Program-made: the position numbers and the translations under genes
Notes under the pieces: model-generated
The model's database searches: none
The model's input: the letters and a program-made list of their open reading frames with translations, nothing else
What the model was told of the DNA's origin: nothing
NCBI GenBank assembly: GCA_947579605.1
Contig: OX388321.1
Coordinates: 24,481,614-24,545,613, forward strand
DNA: 64,000 nucleotides
Reading direction: 5' to 3'
Origin: Athripsodes cinereus
Taxonomy: Eukaryota > Arthropoda > Insecta > Trichoptera > Leptoceridae
Shown: positions 1 to 11,784 of the stretch, piece by piece
Numbering within the stretch: the first letter of the stretch is position 1
How the letters are laid out: the number at the start of each line of letters is the position of its first letter

Positions 1-378
1 GAAATAGTATAGGAATTTGAAATATTTCAAAAACTCCTCGGTTTTCTAACAGGATTTTTCTCACAGTACCTTTTTCTACAATGTAACGGGTATTTGTACC
101 GACTGTTGTTTACTTTAAAAATATTACGCGTTTAAATTTCTACCCCCCCCCCTCGAATTTTCAAAATGGTATAAGAATTTGAAATATTTCAAAAACTCCT
201 CGGTTTTCTTAAAGAATATTTTCTCCCAGTACCTTTTCTACAATATACCGGGTATTTGTACCGACTATTGTTTATGTCACTATCCTATGACCCACTCTTA
301 CTACTCGTGCAGTCCCATTTTTTAGTCACGCCATTGTGGACCCCTGGGGGTCCACCTGGACCACTTTGGGAATCACTG
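1..378 (-). mobile_element. hAT-type MITE, right end (left part outside the window)
   Basis: Ends in CCACTTTGGGAATCACTG, the reverse complement of the inverted repeat starting the element at 1390. It contains two copies of the shared internal block with AAAACTCCTCGGTTTTCT (near 48 and 196). The target duplication cannot be checked because the other end is missing. Confidence 0.6.
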
Positions 379-506
379 ATCTAGATTCTAGAGTGTCAGT
401 GTGAGGTTAAGAATGGAAAACTCTTAAATCCAAATTATTTAAAAAAAAGTAGGAACGCATTTATATTTTTGATTATTTTTAATACAAATCGTACCGAATA
501 ATCTAA

Positions 507-2023
507 TCTTTAATATATAAAAGGAACTCGTGTGTGTTACACCATTTATAACTCAAGAATGGCTGTACCGATTTGAATGATCTCTGATTTGTTGGATTCT
601 TCTCCGCCGGGAATAGCGGATAGGCTGTTAAAATATCTTACAAATTTACGGGAAGAATAAATATGAAGAAAATTATTTATTTTTAATTTCGAAAATAAAA
701 ACAATATGGAGAATTATGGCGCTGCTGGCGCTCCTAGGTCGCCTGTTGCATTGTGCAAAAATAATCCTTATGTTCTGCTATATTAAGAATCGAATTACCA
801 TAATCAATATGAACAAAATATGTACTAATGTTTGTTTACTATAATTATTCTACTAATATTTATGTGTCAATAGATGTCACATAAATGTGTACACGTGCAC
901 AGATTATATTTGAAATTGTATTTATTATTGCAGATGGAATATTATTATTATACCAATTAAAGATGAAAATAAGAATGTTTTCATGTGTAGTGAAATTTGC
1001 AAGTTGACACTACCGTCATACTACCAAAGTGTGTCATGTGTCAAATAACTTATTTATTTAGGCCATACATTTTTAATTTCAATAAAAATGTAATATGGCG
1101 AATTATACAAAATCAACGAAGATGTTCTTTTATAGATTGGCCTATTTATAGAATAATTTTTGTATACATTTTCAAATTAGAATCGTTATCCATACAATTT
1201 AACATCTGTGGATCTGAAATTTCAATTTTGAAAAAATCATGGATAAGAATTTTTATAAATTTAAAATGAATAGGTATCTACCTCAAAAATAAATTAGTAC
1301 CTACATATATTACGTACAGCAGATAATTAACAAATCGGAGTTAAGTATAATAGTTCAACATTAATTAATTTTATTTTTTTACACTATACCAGTGATTCCC
1401 AAAGTGGTCCAGGTAGACCCCCAGGGGTCCACGGAGACTCGATGGGGGTCTACGTTGGCGTGACTAAAAAATGGTCGTTCACGAGTCGTAAGCGAAGGTC
1501 CACGAATCCATAGTTAAAGTATCGGATATTCGGTAATAGTACCAGATACTTAATGATTCGAGTAAATATTCTTCTTTAAGAAAACCGAGGAGTTTTTTAA
1601 AATATTTTAAATTCCTATACCATCTTGAAAATTCGACGACGGGAGGTGGATAGAAATTTAAACACCGTAAATTTTTTAAAGTATCCGGTATTGACATTAA
1701 CAATAGTCGGTACAAATACCCGTTACATTGTAGAAAAAATACCGTAAGAAAATATTCTGGAAGAAAACCGAGGAGTTTTTGAAATACTTCAAACTCATAT
1801 ACCATTTCGAAAATTTAGCGACGGGGGAGGTGGGGTAAAAATGCAGGGGGTACATCGGAACCAGCAAAATTTTGAAAGTGGTTTATGAGAAGAAGAAAAA
1901 AAGTTTGAGAACCTCTGCACTATACGATGACACACTTGGACAATTACGGGAGTTTGTAAAGAGATTAAAAATATTAATCATTCATTGATTCTTCGGCGGT
2001 ACGAAGTTCACTGGGTCAGCTAG
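507..2023 (+). mobile_element. Non-autonomous Helitron carrying a nested hAT
   Basis: The left end is TCTTTAATATATAAAAGG preceded by A. The right end is GGTACGAAGTTCACTGGGTC followed by AGCTAG, then T. This fits Helitron rules: 5' TC, 3' CTRR, insertion between A and T, and a GC-rich hairpin just before the end. No RepHel gene is present. The hAT at 1390-1918 sits inside it. A second copy of the left end begins at 27924. Confidence 0.6.
1390..1918 (+). mobile_element. hAT MITE with exact 8-bp target duplication
   Basis: The left terminus CAGTGATTCCCAAAGTGG pairs with the right terminus GTTTGAGAACCTCTG (imperfect inverted repeats of the CAGNGNTTCYCAAA type). CACTATAC is duplicated at 1382-1389 and 1919-1926. 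No transposase. The interior has two copies of the shared block, in antisense. Confidence 0.85.
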
Positions 2024-2609
2024 TAATTATTAAATGTAATTGTTAAAATTTTTAAATTTCTCCCGATTTTAATAACAAATAGTTTTAATCTTCTCCCGTA
2101 AAATATGTAAATTTGAATATTATGAGGTTTACAAGATAGACCGACGATAATTCATGCGTGATTGTTTCACTCGCACTTAATAATAAAATATGCTCTGCAT
2201 TATATTATTATATTTACCTACAGTAGCCAACGAGAACACTATACCTATAATAATATTTACTACATTAAACATGGGTGGCGCTGAGTGTCCCATTTTTTAA
2301 TGCATGTGTGTTGTATATCAAATATTGACATAGTCAGCAAATACACCCCCCCCCTTCCTTCTATTACCTTAACTATGAAGTGTATAGGTACCTACCTATC
2401 AATAATTTATCTAATTTTCTGTCGGTACATTAATAAGCAGATACGAGACAAGCCTCTGTTAAAAAGCTTTTAGTTAGGTACCTAAATGTAGTGAAACTTA
2501 TTACATACATTTTACCATGTTAAAGGCCCCGTTTAGCAGAAACGGTAAAATATTCAATTTGCAACAAATTCGATAGAAAAACTGCCAAAGCTTGTTGACC
2601 CTTGCCAAC

Positions 2610-2612
<3 letters not shown>

Positions 2613-2686
<74 letters not shown>

Positions 2687-2850
2687 TATATCTGGGTTTT
2701 GTTATAAACCCAAATACAACCTTATACACCTTTCACAGTAAGCTAAAAGCTTGTGTCGTGAAAGGGGAATTTGCCGGCACCTGGGATCGAACCCCGGACC
2801 CCTTGTTCACAAGGCCGAGACTCTACCCCCAGGCTACCGACGAACTCGTA
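2613..2850 (-). mobile_element. tRNA-derived SINE (family 1), antisense, with 67-base poly(T)
   Basis: Read on the - strand it begins GAGTTCGTCGGTAGCCTGGG, carries a B-box-like GGGGTTCGATCCC, continues with AAGCTTTTAGCTTACTGTGA, and ends in a long A tail. Other copies are at 25253-25413, 26540-26734 and 57619-57796. Confidence 0.75.
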
Positions 2851-3420
2851 TATTGATTTGATAAAATAAAAAAAAACAAATATTTATTACCAATATTAGT
2901 TTTTTACTAAAAAATAAATAAATCGCTGACTGACGAGCTTTATTTAGGTACTCTTTGTTATATCAAAATACAAATTATTTGTAAAATATATATTTTTTTA
3001 TTCATCCTATCAAGCATATAAATACTAAAGATTTTAGCAAACTTTTTATAGTGTACAAAAAATCGAGCTCATGTGGTGATTTTTGGTTTCAAAATATGAG
3101 AAATTTTATCAAAAAATTTTTTTTTAAATCGGTCAATATCCATGAAAAAAACAAAAAAAAATAGAATTTATTTGTTCTATAATTGTAACAACTATCTAAA
3201 TATTCGTAATATTAAAAAAAAAATGAAAATTTGTAGGATTCTCGTGCATTTATGTACCAAACACACCCCCGAATTCGATTTTTAGAAATATGCTTTTTTA
3301 TAAACGAATACTATGAAGCTAAAATCAAGTTAAAGTTTGATATTGGTAATTAATATTTGTTTTTATATTTTATCAAATCAAAATGTTCGTAGGATCAACA
3401 AGTTTTGAGAGTTTGTGTAC
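2851..3420. other. AT-rich intergenic DNA, no gene seen
   Basis: No open frame with coding character, only A/T runs. Nothing else recognised. Confidence 0.5.
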
Positions 3421-3972
3421 CAAATTTCGTTGCCGTGGATGTGAAGTGATCCAACCGACAAGACAGACATTTCGAGAAAAAGGGTGTTGAAGTTACGCTG
3501 TCACACCCGAAAATACTAATCTGACAATAACTAAGTTATTTTTGCATGGATTTCGCTAAAATTTTTACACAATATTCCTGATCACATATTCCACTAATAT
3601 AAATTACAAAATATCAAGGAATTTTTATATTTTAGAAGTAAACACGAATTTATCACTTGGGTTATTTCACCACTGTAGCTGAGAAAGATCCACCTGTAGA
3701 AAAGTTGTTAGAAAGTTACGCGCTATGCGGCTTGGATCTTTTCACTTCTATAATTTAATTGAACTATTCCTATTTGCGTTAGTGAAATGCTCTAACACAC
3801 TTAAAATGATGTAAAAACACTAAACATCTCTTTAAAATCTTCCAAAAATGCTATTTAGGAATATAAAATCACTTATTTCTCTTCTCCGTGGTTTTCTGAA
3901 CAAAACTGCATACTTAACTCATTTTTCAAAAAAGTGTGGCTTGGATCACTTCACCTCCACGGCAACGATTTG
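3421..3972. mobile_element. Inverted-repeat element of about 550 bases
   Basis: The left end has TTGCCGTGGATGTGAAGTGA and the right end TCACTTCACCTCCACGGCAA, inverted copies about 32 bases long. The interior is AT-rich and non-coding. Half of a second copy, in the opposite order, occupies about 6345-6475. Confidence 0.55.
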
Positions 3973-4281
3973 TTGAATATTGAATGTTTTATCGTTTTTG
4001 CTAAAGGGGCCTTTTAATATTGATAGTTGTTGGCGTAGTTTACTGTCCGATGATGAAAGACTTTTTGTGTATCGTGAGTTTTGTTGTTACAATTAATCAT
4101 TTTATGAGGTTCAATATGTAAGTTTTAAGTCACATGAAACTACCATATATGGCAAAGATATACTAAATATGTAATTCAAAGTAAAAATCGGTCATGCGGC
4201 CGATCAAATTTTGCATCCAGTTTTATACTGATGTTGGTTGCAAGACAATGCATTGCTAATTATTGAGTAATTATTTCCCTG

Positions 4282-4761
4282 TTGGAAGATCAGACAGATG
4301 TTTTTCATTTGTATTTTTTTTATTGTCTAAATGTAGGTTCTTGTTGTTTTTATCAATTCTCTATTTTTTTCCTTTTTAATTCAAATGTGACAAATTTATG
4401 GGCTTTTAATATGGATAATACAAATTTTTATAATGTGTACACTTATAAATGGGAAAAATTATTGATGTATTCTTTCCGAAAAAATGTCCGGTATGTCTAT
4501 GATATAAGGCTTAGAAATGACAACGTCACCTTATTTATAGATAGTGCCGTGGACGGGACTTGGACCAGTATATTTATTGATCACTTTAATTTCCTTGTGT
4601 TAGTTCAACTGGATTGGCCATTATATCAGACATTCAGGCTTACTGCTTCCATCATTGTGAACATGACTGAAGATAAAACTGTAGAAGCTGAGCTAGTAAC
4701 ATATACATGGATCAAATTAAATGGTAGAGGACTTGCGCTTTACAGCTTCCGAAATGAATGA
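4282..4761 (+). other. Unrecognised 160-codon open stretch, possible exon or TE relic
   Basis: This frame stays open for 160 codons in very AT-rich DNA. It has no ATG at its left edge; the first internal ATG is at 4411. The later part reads as plausible protein (KWEKLLMYSFRKNVRYVYDI, VDGTWTSIF, TASIIVNMTEDKTVEAEL) with three N-glycosylation-type sites. A second short frame overlaps the end (DKDEWKRKTRLVAH), which looks like the tail of a retroelement. No family was recognised. Confidence 0.25.
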
Positions 4762-5289
4762 TGGCAACAGTGGCAGGGGACAAGGACGAATGGAAACGAA
4801 AAACTAGGCTTGTTGCACATTAATCGAGTGGATTGTGACTCAGAAGCAGAAATTGTTAGCAGGAACCATAGACATGAGAAAAGTGACACAAAGAATTAAA
4901 AAAATATATTTCATTTAGTACATAAATTTGACAAAATAGCCGACTTTTTAAAAATATTGTATAGTATTAAATCTTTTGTGGATCATATTTTAGGTTGTGG
5001 ACCGCTAGATGGGAATAACTGATCCAAGGGCGTTTCCAGATTTTTTCTAGGGGGGAGGCAGCAACATAGAATGTATTTATTGTTACAACTGTCAACTGTG
5101 TAGGTATGAATCCATTTGAAAACAACCAAAAAATGGCGAATCGTTGCTCGATGTTTTTGTTTTTTTTTATACTTTGCCTGTTAATTGCTTGATATTTTTG
5201 AAAAAAAATTTTTTGGCGGCCATTTTTCTAACGTGCCGTGGGTGATTTTTAATGAAAGAAGATCTTTAGAAAAATGATTGTATCAAGAT

Positions 5290-5430
5290 ATTTAAAAAAA
5301 ATCTAAGACATTGAGCATTGAAGAGAGACCCACGTCACATCCGGATATTTCAGGATTCGTTGACTCCTATTTATCCGGAAGTTCAAACCACAACAATAAT
5401 TATTGTCCTCACGGGCGGGCCATTAAGACA
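5290..5430. repeat. Dispersed repeat shared with 21775-21875
   Basis: Both places hold GAGAGAC-CACNTACA-CCGGATAT followed by a GTTGTCCTCACGNGCGGGCC-like block. The nature of the repeat is unknown. Confidence 0.4.
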
Positions 5431-5937
5431 TTGAGCAACATGGTCTGGTTGATCTGAAATGGAAATCGTCGTAGACAATTTTTTTTTGTTTCAGACTTCA
5501 CGATTTGGCTTTTTGGTAAACATGCAAAATATCTACTTAATGCCTGTCGCCAATTTTTCATTTTGATATATTAGAGAATGTAACGTTTTTGTACAAAAAT
5601 TTTAAAGACAATTTATATTAAGTCAGAGAGGGTTTTAGTTATAGAGGGCTGCTTCCCATTCTCCCAGTTTACCCCTGAATATTCCAATGGTAATAGGGTA
5701 AAGTGTTTACGTAATATTTTGATAACCGCAGTATGCCATTACTTAGATAATTATTTTGGTGTATCCGTGTTTATTTAATGTTTATACATAACTAACGCCT
5801 GGTAGGTAGATATATTTACTAATCAATCAATTCATCAACTATACGTTACCTGCATAAGTATCAAGGTACTACCAACCTACCTACACCACAAAAGCGCCAT
5901 TTGTAATATCTGTAAAAATAAAACACTAATATTTAGT

Positions 5938-6145
5938 GATATTATACTTTAAATAACACACAGTTTACTTTTCACTTAGATTTATTTAAATCTCGAGCGC
6001 TTTCGTCAATGTTAATAAATTGACATTTTCAAGAGAACTAAATTAAAATGTTGAAAATGTTAATTTATCGACATTGACGAAAGAGCTCGAGATTTGAATA
6101 AATCTTAGTGAAAAGTAAACTGTGTGTTATTTAAAGTATAGTATC
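5938..6145. mobile_element. Long palindromic MITE
   Basis: Two arms of about 95 bases (starting GATATTATACTTTAAATAAC and CACACAGTTTACTTTTCAC on one side) are nearly perfect inverted copies around a short centre near 6045. Non-coding, presumably a foldback transposon. Confidence 0.65.
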
Positions 6146-6344
6146 ATCATACATAATGAATTTTCACTCTGTGAATGTACAAACTTTAGAGTTACTAATA
6201 TTTAGTACTTCCATAGTGACTTTATTGATCGCGAGTCGGCTTTCAAAAGCTTCCGCTCTCATCATCAGGCTACAACTGTTCTTAATTTATCTGTAACATT
6301 GGAGTCTTTTATTAACCTAACCTTACCTAACCTAAAATTTTTAG

Positions 6345-6475
6345 CGAAATCTATGCAAAAATAGCTTAGTAATAGTCAGATTAGTTTTGACGGATGCGAC
6401 AGCATAACTTCATCACCCTATTTCTCGAAATGTCTGTCTTGTGGGTTACATCACTTCACATCCACGGCAACGATT
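6345..6475 (-). mobile_element. Fragment of the 3421-3972 inverted-repeat element
   Basis: Shares, in reverse orientation, TTTCTCGAAATGTCTGTCTTG-like and TCACTTCACATCCACGGCAA blocks with the left half of the element at 3421. Confidence 0.5.
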
Positions 6476-6814
6476 TAATGATTTTTAAGATGATAATGGT
6501 GACTTCTTATTTATTTATTTATTCATTCTTTACTGTACATTCATTACAAAAAAAGTACCAGACATTGATGTATACATTATTTTTTTTTTTGATGTTTATT
6601 AATTTTTATGAAGTATAGGGATCTTCTAATTTAATCAAAAAATAAAAATTATCGGACATGATTTTTATACTAGCTTTATAGTTATTCTATAGTTACAATA
6701 AATTAGAGATGCAACGAATAGCATATTTGCCGAATACCGAATATTATTCAAGATCATGTGCCGAATAACCGAATATTCGGCAAAACAATGGTGAGAGCGT
6801 GCGGTACTCCCGAC

Positions 6815-7117
6815 TAGTGATGTAACAAATGTGTGATTTTGGATATTCGCGAATGCGAATAGCGAATATTGACTTGCTTAGATTTCTACAATATTGCTCA
6901 ATCATTAAAATTTCTACCCCCCATCGTCGCAGAATTTTCAAAATCGTATAGGAATTTAAAATATTTCAAAACTCCTCGATTTTCTTAAAGAATATTTTCT
7001 TGCAGTACCTTTTCTACAATGTACCGGGTAAGTATCCGGTACTTTTACCGAATATCCGATACTTTATTACCGAAATAATATTCGCAAAACATTATGCGAA
7101 TATTCGTTACATCACTA
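6815..7117. mobile_element. hAT MITE (TAGTGATGTAAC family), copy 1
   Basis: Inverted ends TAGTGATGTAACAAAT and ATTCGTTACATCACTA, flanked by the 8-bp duplication CTCCCGAC at 6807-6814 and 7118-7125. The interior carries GCGAATATTCG runs and one shared internal block. Confidence 0.85.
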
Positions 7118-7581
7118 CTCCCGACCGTGCATCTTCGTGCAGGTAGGTACATCATATAGACATAAAATATGTTCTAGACTTGCAGAGCGGTACATTTTTT
7201 TCGAAATATTTGTGTTCCAACATTAATATTAACAATAATAATATAATTTTGTTTCACTCCATATCAAATAAAATGAATAAATTAGATATTTGAGGATGAA
7301 TAATTATGCATCTGCAGCTGAAATAGTAACAATCTACAAGCTATTAGTTACTTCCAGTTTTACATTTAAACTATTAGGCAGAGTACCGAATAATAGACTA
7401 AATATTCGGTATTCGGCCGAATAGTAAAAATGTTGCCAATTAGGCAGAATACCGAATATTCGTTGCATGTCTAGTTATAATCCACAAATACTTTTTAACA
7501 ATAAAACTACTCACTACGTGCGTGTGTGTAAAAATACGTAGATCTACGTAAAAATAATGTAGACTTGGCAAAGTGTTACAG

Positions 7582-7856
7582 CATGGGTGGCCAACTTTTT
7601 CAGCAGCCGGGCCAAATTTCAGAATGAGATTTCCGACCGGGCTGCTCAACAATATACTCTACATATGGAACATTTGATAATTTTACTTTGTCACCTTACC
7701 TAAATTTTCTCGCCAAATTTTCGAAATGGTAAAGGATTTTGAATGTTTCAAAACTCCTCGGTTTTCTTTAAGAATATTTTAACACCTCTCTCAAAAAAGT
7801 AACGGGTTCTTGTACCGCACGTACACACCCAATAGGTCGCGGGTTGGCCACCCTTG
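7582..7856. mobile_element. hAT MITE (CAWGGGTGGCCAAC family)
   Basis: Ends CATGGGTGGCCAAC and GTTGGCCACCCTTG are inverted repeats. TGTTACAG is duplicated at 7574-7581 and 7857-7864. The interior again contains the shared AAAACTCCTCGGTTTTCT block although the ends differ from the other families. Confidence 0.85.
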
Positions 7857-8070
7857 TGTTACAGAGTGTTGGTGAATCAGTCAGATAAAGTAATATGCAT
7901 AGAATAGATAATAAATACACTAAAATTAGAATTATCTATGTTTTATTAATTGAACTTTTCCAACATCTTTTATTTTATTTTTAAAATTTAGAACTTTTTT
8001 TGTTTATGTCGGTGAGCTTGCTGGGGCATCTGGAGAACATTATTGTTCTAAATCAAAAATGACTAATATA

Positions 8071-8691
8071 CAGTGGCACCTTGACATACGATTTTTTTGA
8101 GATACGAGCCGTTGAGTGAGTGATTTTTTGCTTTGAAATACGAGCAATCGGCTTAGCGAGTCGGCCACGATTACACACAGACGGTCACACACGAACCGAG
8201 ATCTTGTGAATGTGGGAGAGAGTTTTACAGTTCGTGGAAAAGAAACACACAGAAAACTTGTCGTGCTTCGGAGCTATTAAATGACACTTGCCTAGCTCAT
8301 TTTCGGAACATTCTGAAAAGGAGGAAGAAACAAACCTCCTTGGACATGTTTTTTTTAAACGGCCTACAGGTGAAAGTGAGAAAAGCGTGGCGAAAAAGGC
8401 AAAAACCAGTGAAGAGAAAAGCAGTGACGAAAATTAAGCAAAAGTAATACTTTATAAATCTAGTTCATTTCTTCACGTTCTCTTTATGTTTTTGTACAAT
8501 ATTTGTGATTTATAAATACATTTTTCTTATTCAAAAACACGTAACAAAAATAACTGGGGTGACATTTTGGGGGCTGGAACGGATTAATGGCAGTTCAATT
8601 AATTTAATGGGGAAATTTGCTTTGAGATACGAGTAATTTGAAATACGAGCAAAGTTGGGGAAAGAATTTCTCGTATGTCGAGGTACGACTG
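8071..8691 (+). mobile_element. Tigger/pogo remnant, copy 1
   Basis: Ends CAGTGGCACCTTGACATACG and CGTATGTCGAGGTACGACTG are inverted repeats, with TA on both sides. The interior keeps the C-terminal code of a transposase in broken frames: AHFRNILKRRKKQTSLDMFF and KRPTGESEKSVAKKAKT. The same protein tail occurs in the element at 40573. Confidence 0.65.
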
Positions 8692-9059
8692 TATATTATT
8701 ATATCAAATAATATTAATCAAATCAAATAATAATACCTACCTATGTAGCAGTGACGTGCATTTCATTCATGCAAAAAACACCCCGTGCCCACAAGAGCAT
8801 GTTTTTCGTGCAAGTGTAGAGTACCTACCTACCAACACATTTATTAACAATTGCTTGTATAACTACAAAGAATTTACTTATTATGAGTTTTAAATTTCTA
8901 TAAAAATGAAAAGACGTGGAACTTTATTGTCTAATGTATGGTTTGATGTAAAAGGCGCTTGCATTTTATGTATTAAATAAATAAATTAATAAACTTTAGA
9001 TGAAAAAGCGTATTTCCTGAAATTGTATATAAAAATTATGATATCGTAAATTTATATCT

Positions 9060-9400
9060 ATACTTTACCCTCACGCCGTATTCCAAGTGGAGTAGGCAAA
9101 GAGAACTGAACTACAAATAGATCTATCTTACATACATCTTTCGCATCTTCAATATTAATACAATTTCCCATAAACGCTCGTCGATTTCTCTTACTCAACA
9201 CATATCCTTCCTTGACAATTTGATCCAAGTGGTTCTCGGACGCCTGCCTTCAGGTAAGTATATCTCTTTTTGTCATTATTTCCTCATCCGCATTCGTTCT
9301 GCATGTCCAAACCATCGAAACTTATATAAAGCATTCTATCCACAACACTCCTCTTGCACCCGCTCATTCTTCTAATATCCTCATCCTCTCATTCTTCTTA
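9060..9400 (-). mobile_element. Tail of a non-LTR retrotransposon (fragment)
   Basis: On the - strand this matches the pattern of the fragments at 14690 and 41470 (RLRWFGHV-like, RGRP, W.D.V.QI). It ends with the shared CCNNACTTGGGATACGGCGTG-like border. Frames are broken. Confidence 0.45.
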
Positions 9401-9683
9401 TATCCTCTTTGCAGCGATCGCATCTTCATTGCATTTATTCCACTTTCGCCCTTCTTTAACCATGCTCATCTTTCGCTTGCATGCATTTGTGCCATTAATG
9501 ACAATGGGTCGATGTGCGTACCGTTGACTCTAGCACCGGCCAATTTACTTCTTTCGATGTCCATATCGCATCTTCCATCCCTCGCATACAAACATCCTAA
9601 GATTTACAATGTCGGGTATTTTCATAAATTCCTATCCCTTTCAAATTTTTCATAATAAAATCATGGGCAGTACATCAAGCCTA

Positions 9684-10405
9684 CACTGAGAAAAATACTA
9701 ACGAAATTTCACAACGAATCATTGGTACGTACTAGTGATGTAACGAATGTGTGATTTTGGATATTCGCGAATGCGAATATTTGTTGCTGACATTTGCGAA
9801 TAGCGAATACTGACTTGCTTAAATTTCTACAATTGCTCAATAAATAAAATTTCTATCCCCCCGTCGCCGAATTTTCAAAATGGTATTGGAATTTAAAATA
9901 TTTCACAACTCCTCGGTTTTCGTAAAGAACAATTTCTTGCAGTACCTCTTTCTACTATGTACCGGGTAAGTATCCGGTACTTTTACCAAATATACGATAT
10001 TTTATTTCCGAATACGAATGCGAGTGCGAATACTTTGAAATATGCGAATATTCGCGAATGCGAATACGAATATGCGTTACATTACTAGTACGTACTATCA
10101 GATTAGGACCAGAGATATTACAAACGTTAATTGTATCGGCATTAACTTTGTAACACTTCATTTTAAATTATCAAATAAAATAAAATAAATATTTATTTTA
10201 TTTTATTTGATAACAGTACAAACGATTCATTAGTACGAATCTATAATATTAACTTTTCGCAAACAAATTGTTGGTAAATTTACCAATGATTTGTTTGCGA
10301 AAAGTTAATATTACAGATTCGTACTAACGAATCGTTTGTACTATCTCTGGTCCTAATCTGATAGTAGGTACATACCAACGATTCGTTGTGAGCATTTTTC
10401 TCAGT
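9684..10405. mobile_element. Palindromic CACTGAG MITE, copy A, with two inserts
   Basis: Begins CACTGAGAAAAATACTAACG and ends GCATTTTTCTCAGTG, flanked by TA. Compared with copies at 19851-20075 and 63150-63408 it has the 355-base hAT at 9733 plus a roughly 90-base AT palindrome near 10110-10210. Probably Tc1/mariner-like by its TA duplication. Confidence 0.75.
9733..10087. mobile_element. hAT MITE (TAGTGATGTAAC family), copy 2, nested
   Basis: Same family as 6815-7117. Ends TAGTGATGTAACGAAT and GCGTTACATTACTA, target duplication GTACGTAC at 9725-9732 and 10088-10095. It interrupts the CACTGAG MITE, whose intact sequence is seen at 63188. Confidence 0.88.
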
Positions 10406-11780
10406 GTAGTCCCACCACTGATCCCAACCTAGGATATTTTGAATTTATAGGCCAGATGGTTAACATCAATGGGGTCAGAAAATAATAATAGAATTTAGCT
10501 CAATAACGATTCTGTATAAATGTATAATGTTTTCTATATCGTATCAATTTCCGCATAAATATTTTAGGCAATGTGTTAAAAGTGTGTGTTTTCTTATAAA
10601 TCCTTTATATTTTTTAAATAAATAAATAAATAAATAAATATTTTATATAAAACTGTTTTGACTATAATGTAGTCATCTTCAGTATCAAACAAATACTAAA
10701 ATTTCCAAAACAAAGAGGTATACATATTCAAAGGAGTGGTTGCAGCTTGTTGGAGGGGTGAGGAGGATGGAGGCGAGGCAAGGGGGTGTGCTAAGGAGAG
10801 AAAGTAATGGTCAAGACATTGCATGGAGACTATGAAATATTTATGAAATTATATATTAAACACTTAAATATTCGCCTTTACCAGGCGATTGAAGGATAAC
10901 CCATCAACCCGGGAGGCATAAAGCCAAAATCCACCAAATAAGATTACATCACGTCCTCTGGTTGGCTGAAATCAATTCACAGGATGGAAATCGCCCTTCG
11001 ACCTGAACCAATGCATGGAAATCGCTCTAACCTGTAATTGACATGTACCTAACCTAAAGCTGGTGAGAGATGAATCTAGTGATTATAACACTATGTGAGA
11101 GATGTCATGATGGGATAGATAATATGTTACTAACAGATAGTGGAATTAGCCAGTAAACTGAATGGCGGTAGTTAATTTAATAATCCATGCGCCACTGTGT
11201 CAAACAAACAAAATTTCAACAATCGGGCTTGCTTTCGATCTGGCAGAATGTTTAATTTTTGGCGCGTCATTGCGATTCAACGAAACGGATAGGAACTGAA
11301 CTGACAAACCTAACCGACAAAATTTAAATAGCGGGTGGTGACAAATATAGATAAGTATAGATATTATTATTTTATTTTTATTTTTTATTTATTCCTTGTG
11401 CTAAGCCGGGCTTAATGCTTGTATACATATCATATTTTTTCGTCTATTGTAGTAATGAAAAACGATCAAATAGCATATATATGTAATGGCGTGTGCTATC
11501 ATCAATATATTATAGTTTATTATTTTTCCAATCAGTCTCATACGAGGAAAATGATTCCTCTATATATCTGTCTATTTATAAAACGACCACCGCGCCGTGT
11601 GTAACCATTTTGATGTAATTTGCTTCATTAGTTAGTCTATAGTGTCAACGCAGTAGGTAGGTATGCAAGATTTATATTAAAAAATTCTGCTAGATACGTA
11701 AAGAAAAACTACTAAAATCCTGCTAACTTTATATGACATTGATTTAATTAGATTTATGTTATGAAGGACAGTCATTGAGT
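10406..11780. other. Intergenic DNA, no gene seen
   Basis: Contains an (AAAT)n microsatellite at about 10616-10641 and no open frame with coding character. Confidence 0.45.
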
Positions 11781-11784
11781 AATA

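Noticed and set aside
2520..2729. Poly-lysine / poly-phenylalanine open frames
   Set aside because: They are translations of the SINE poly(T) tail, not proteins.
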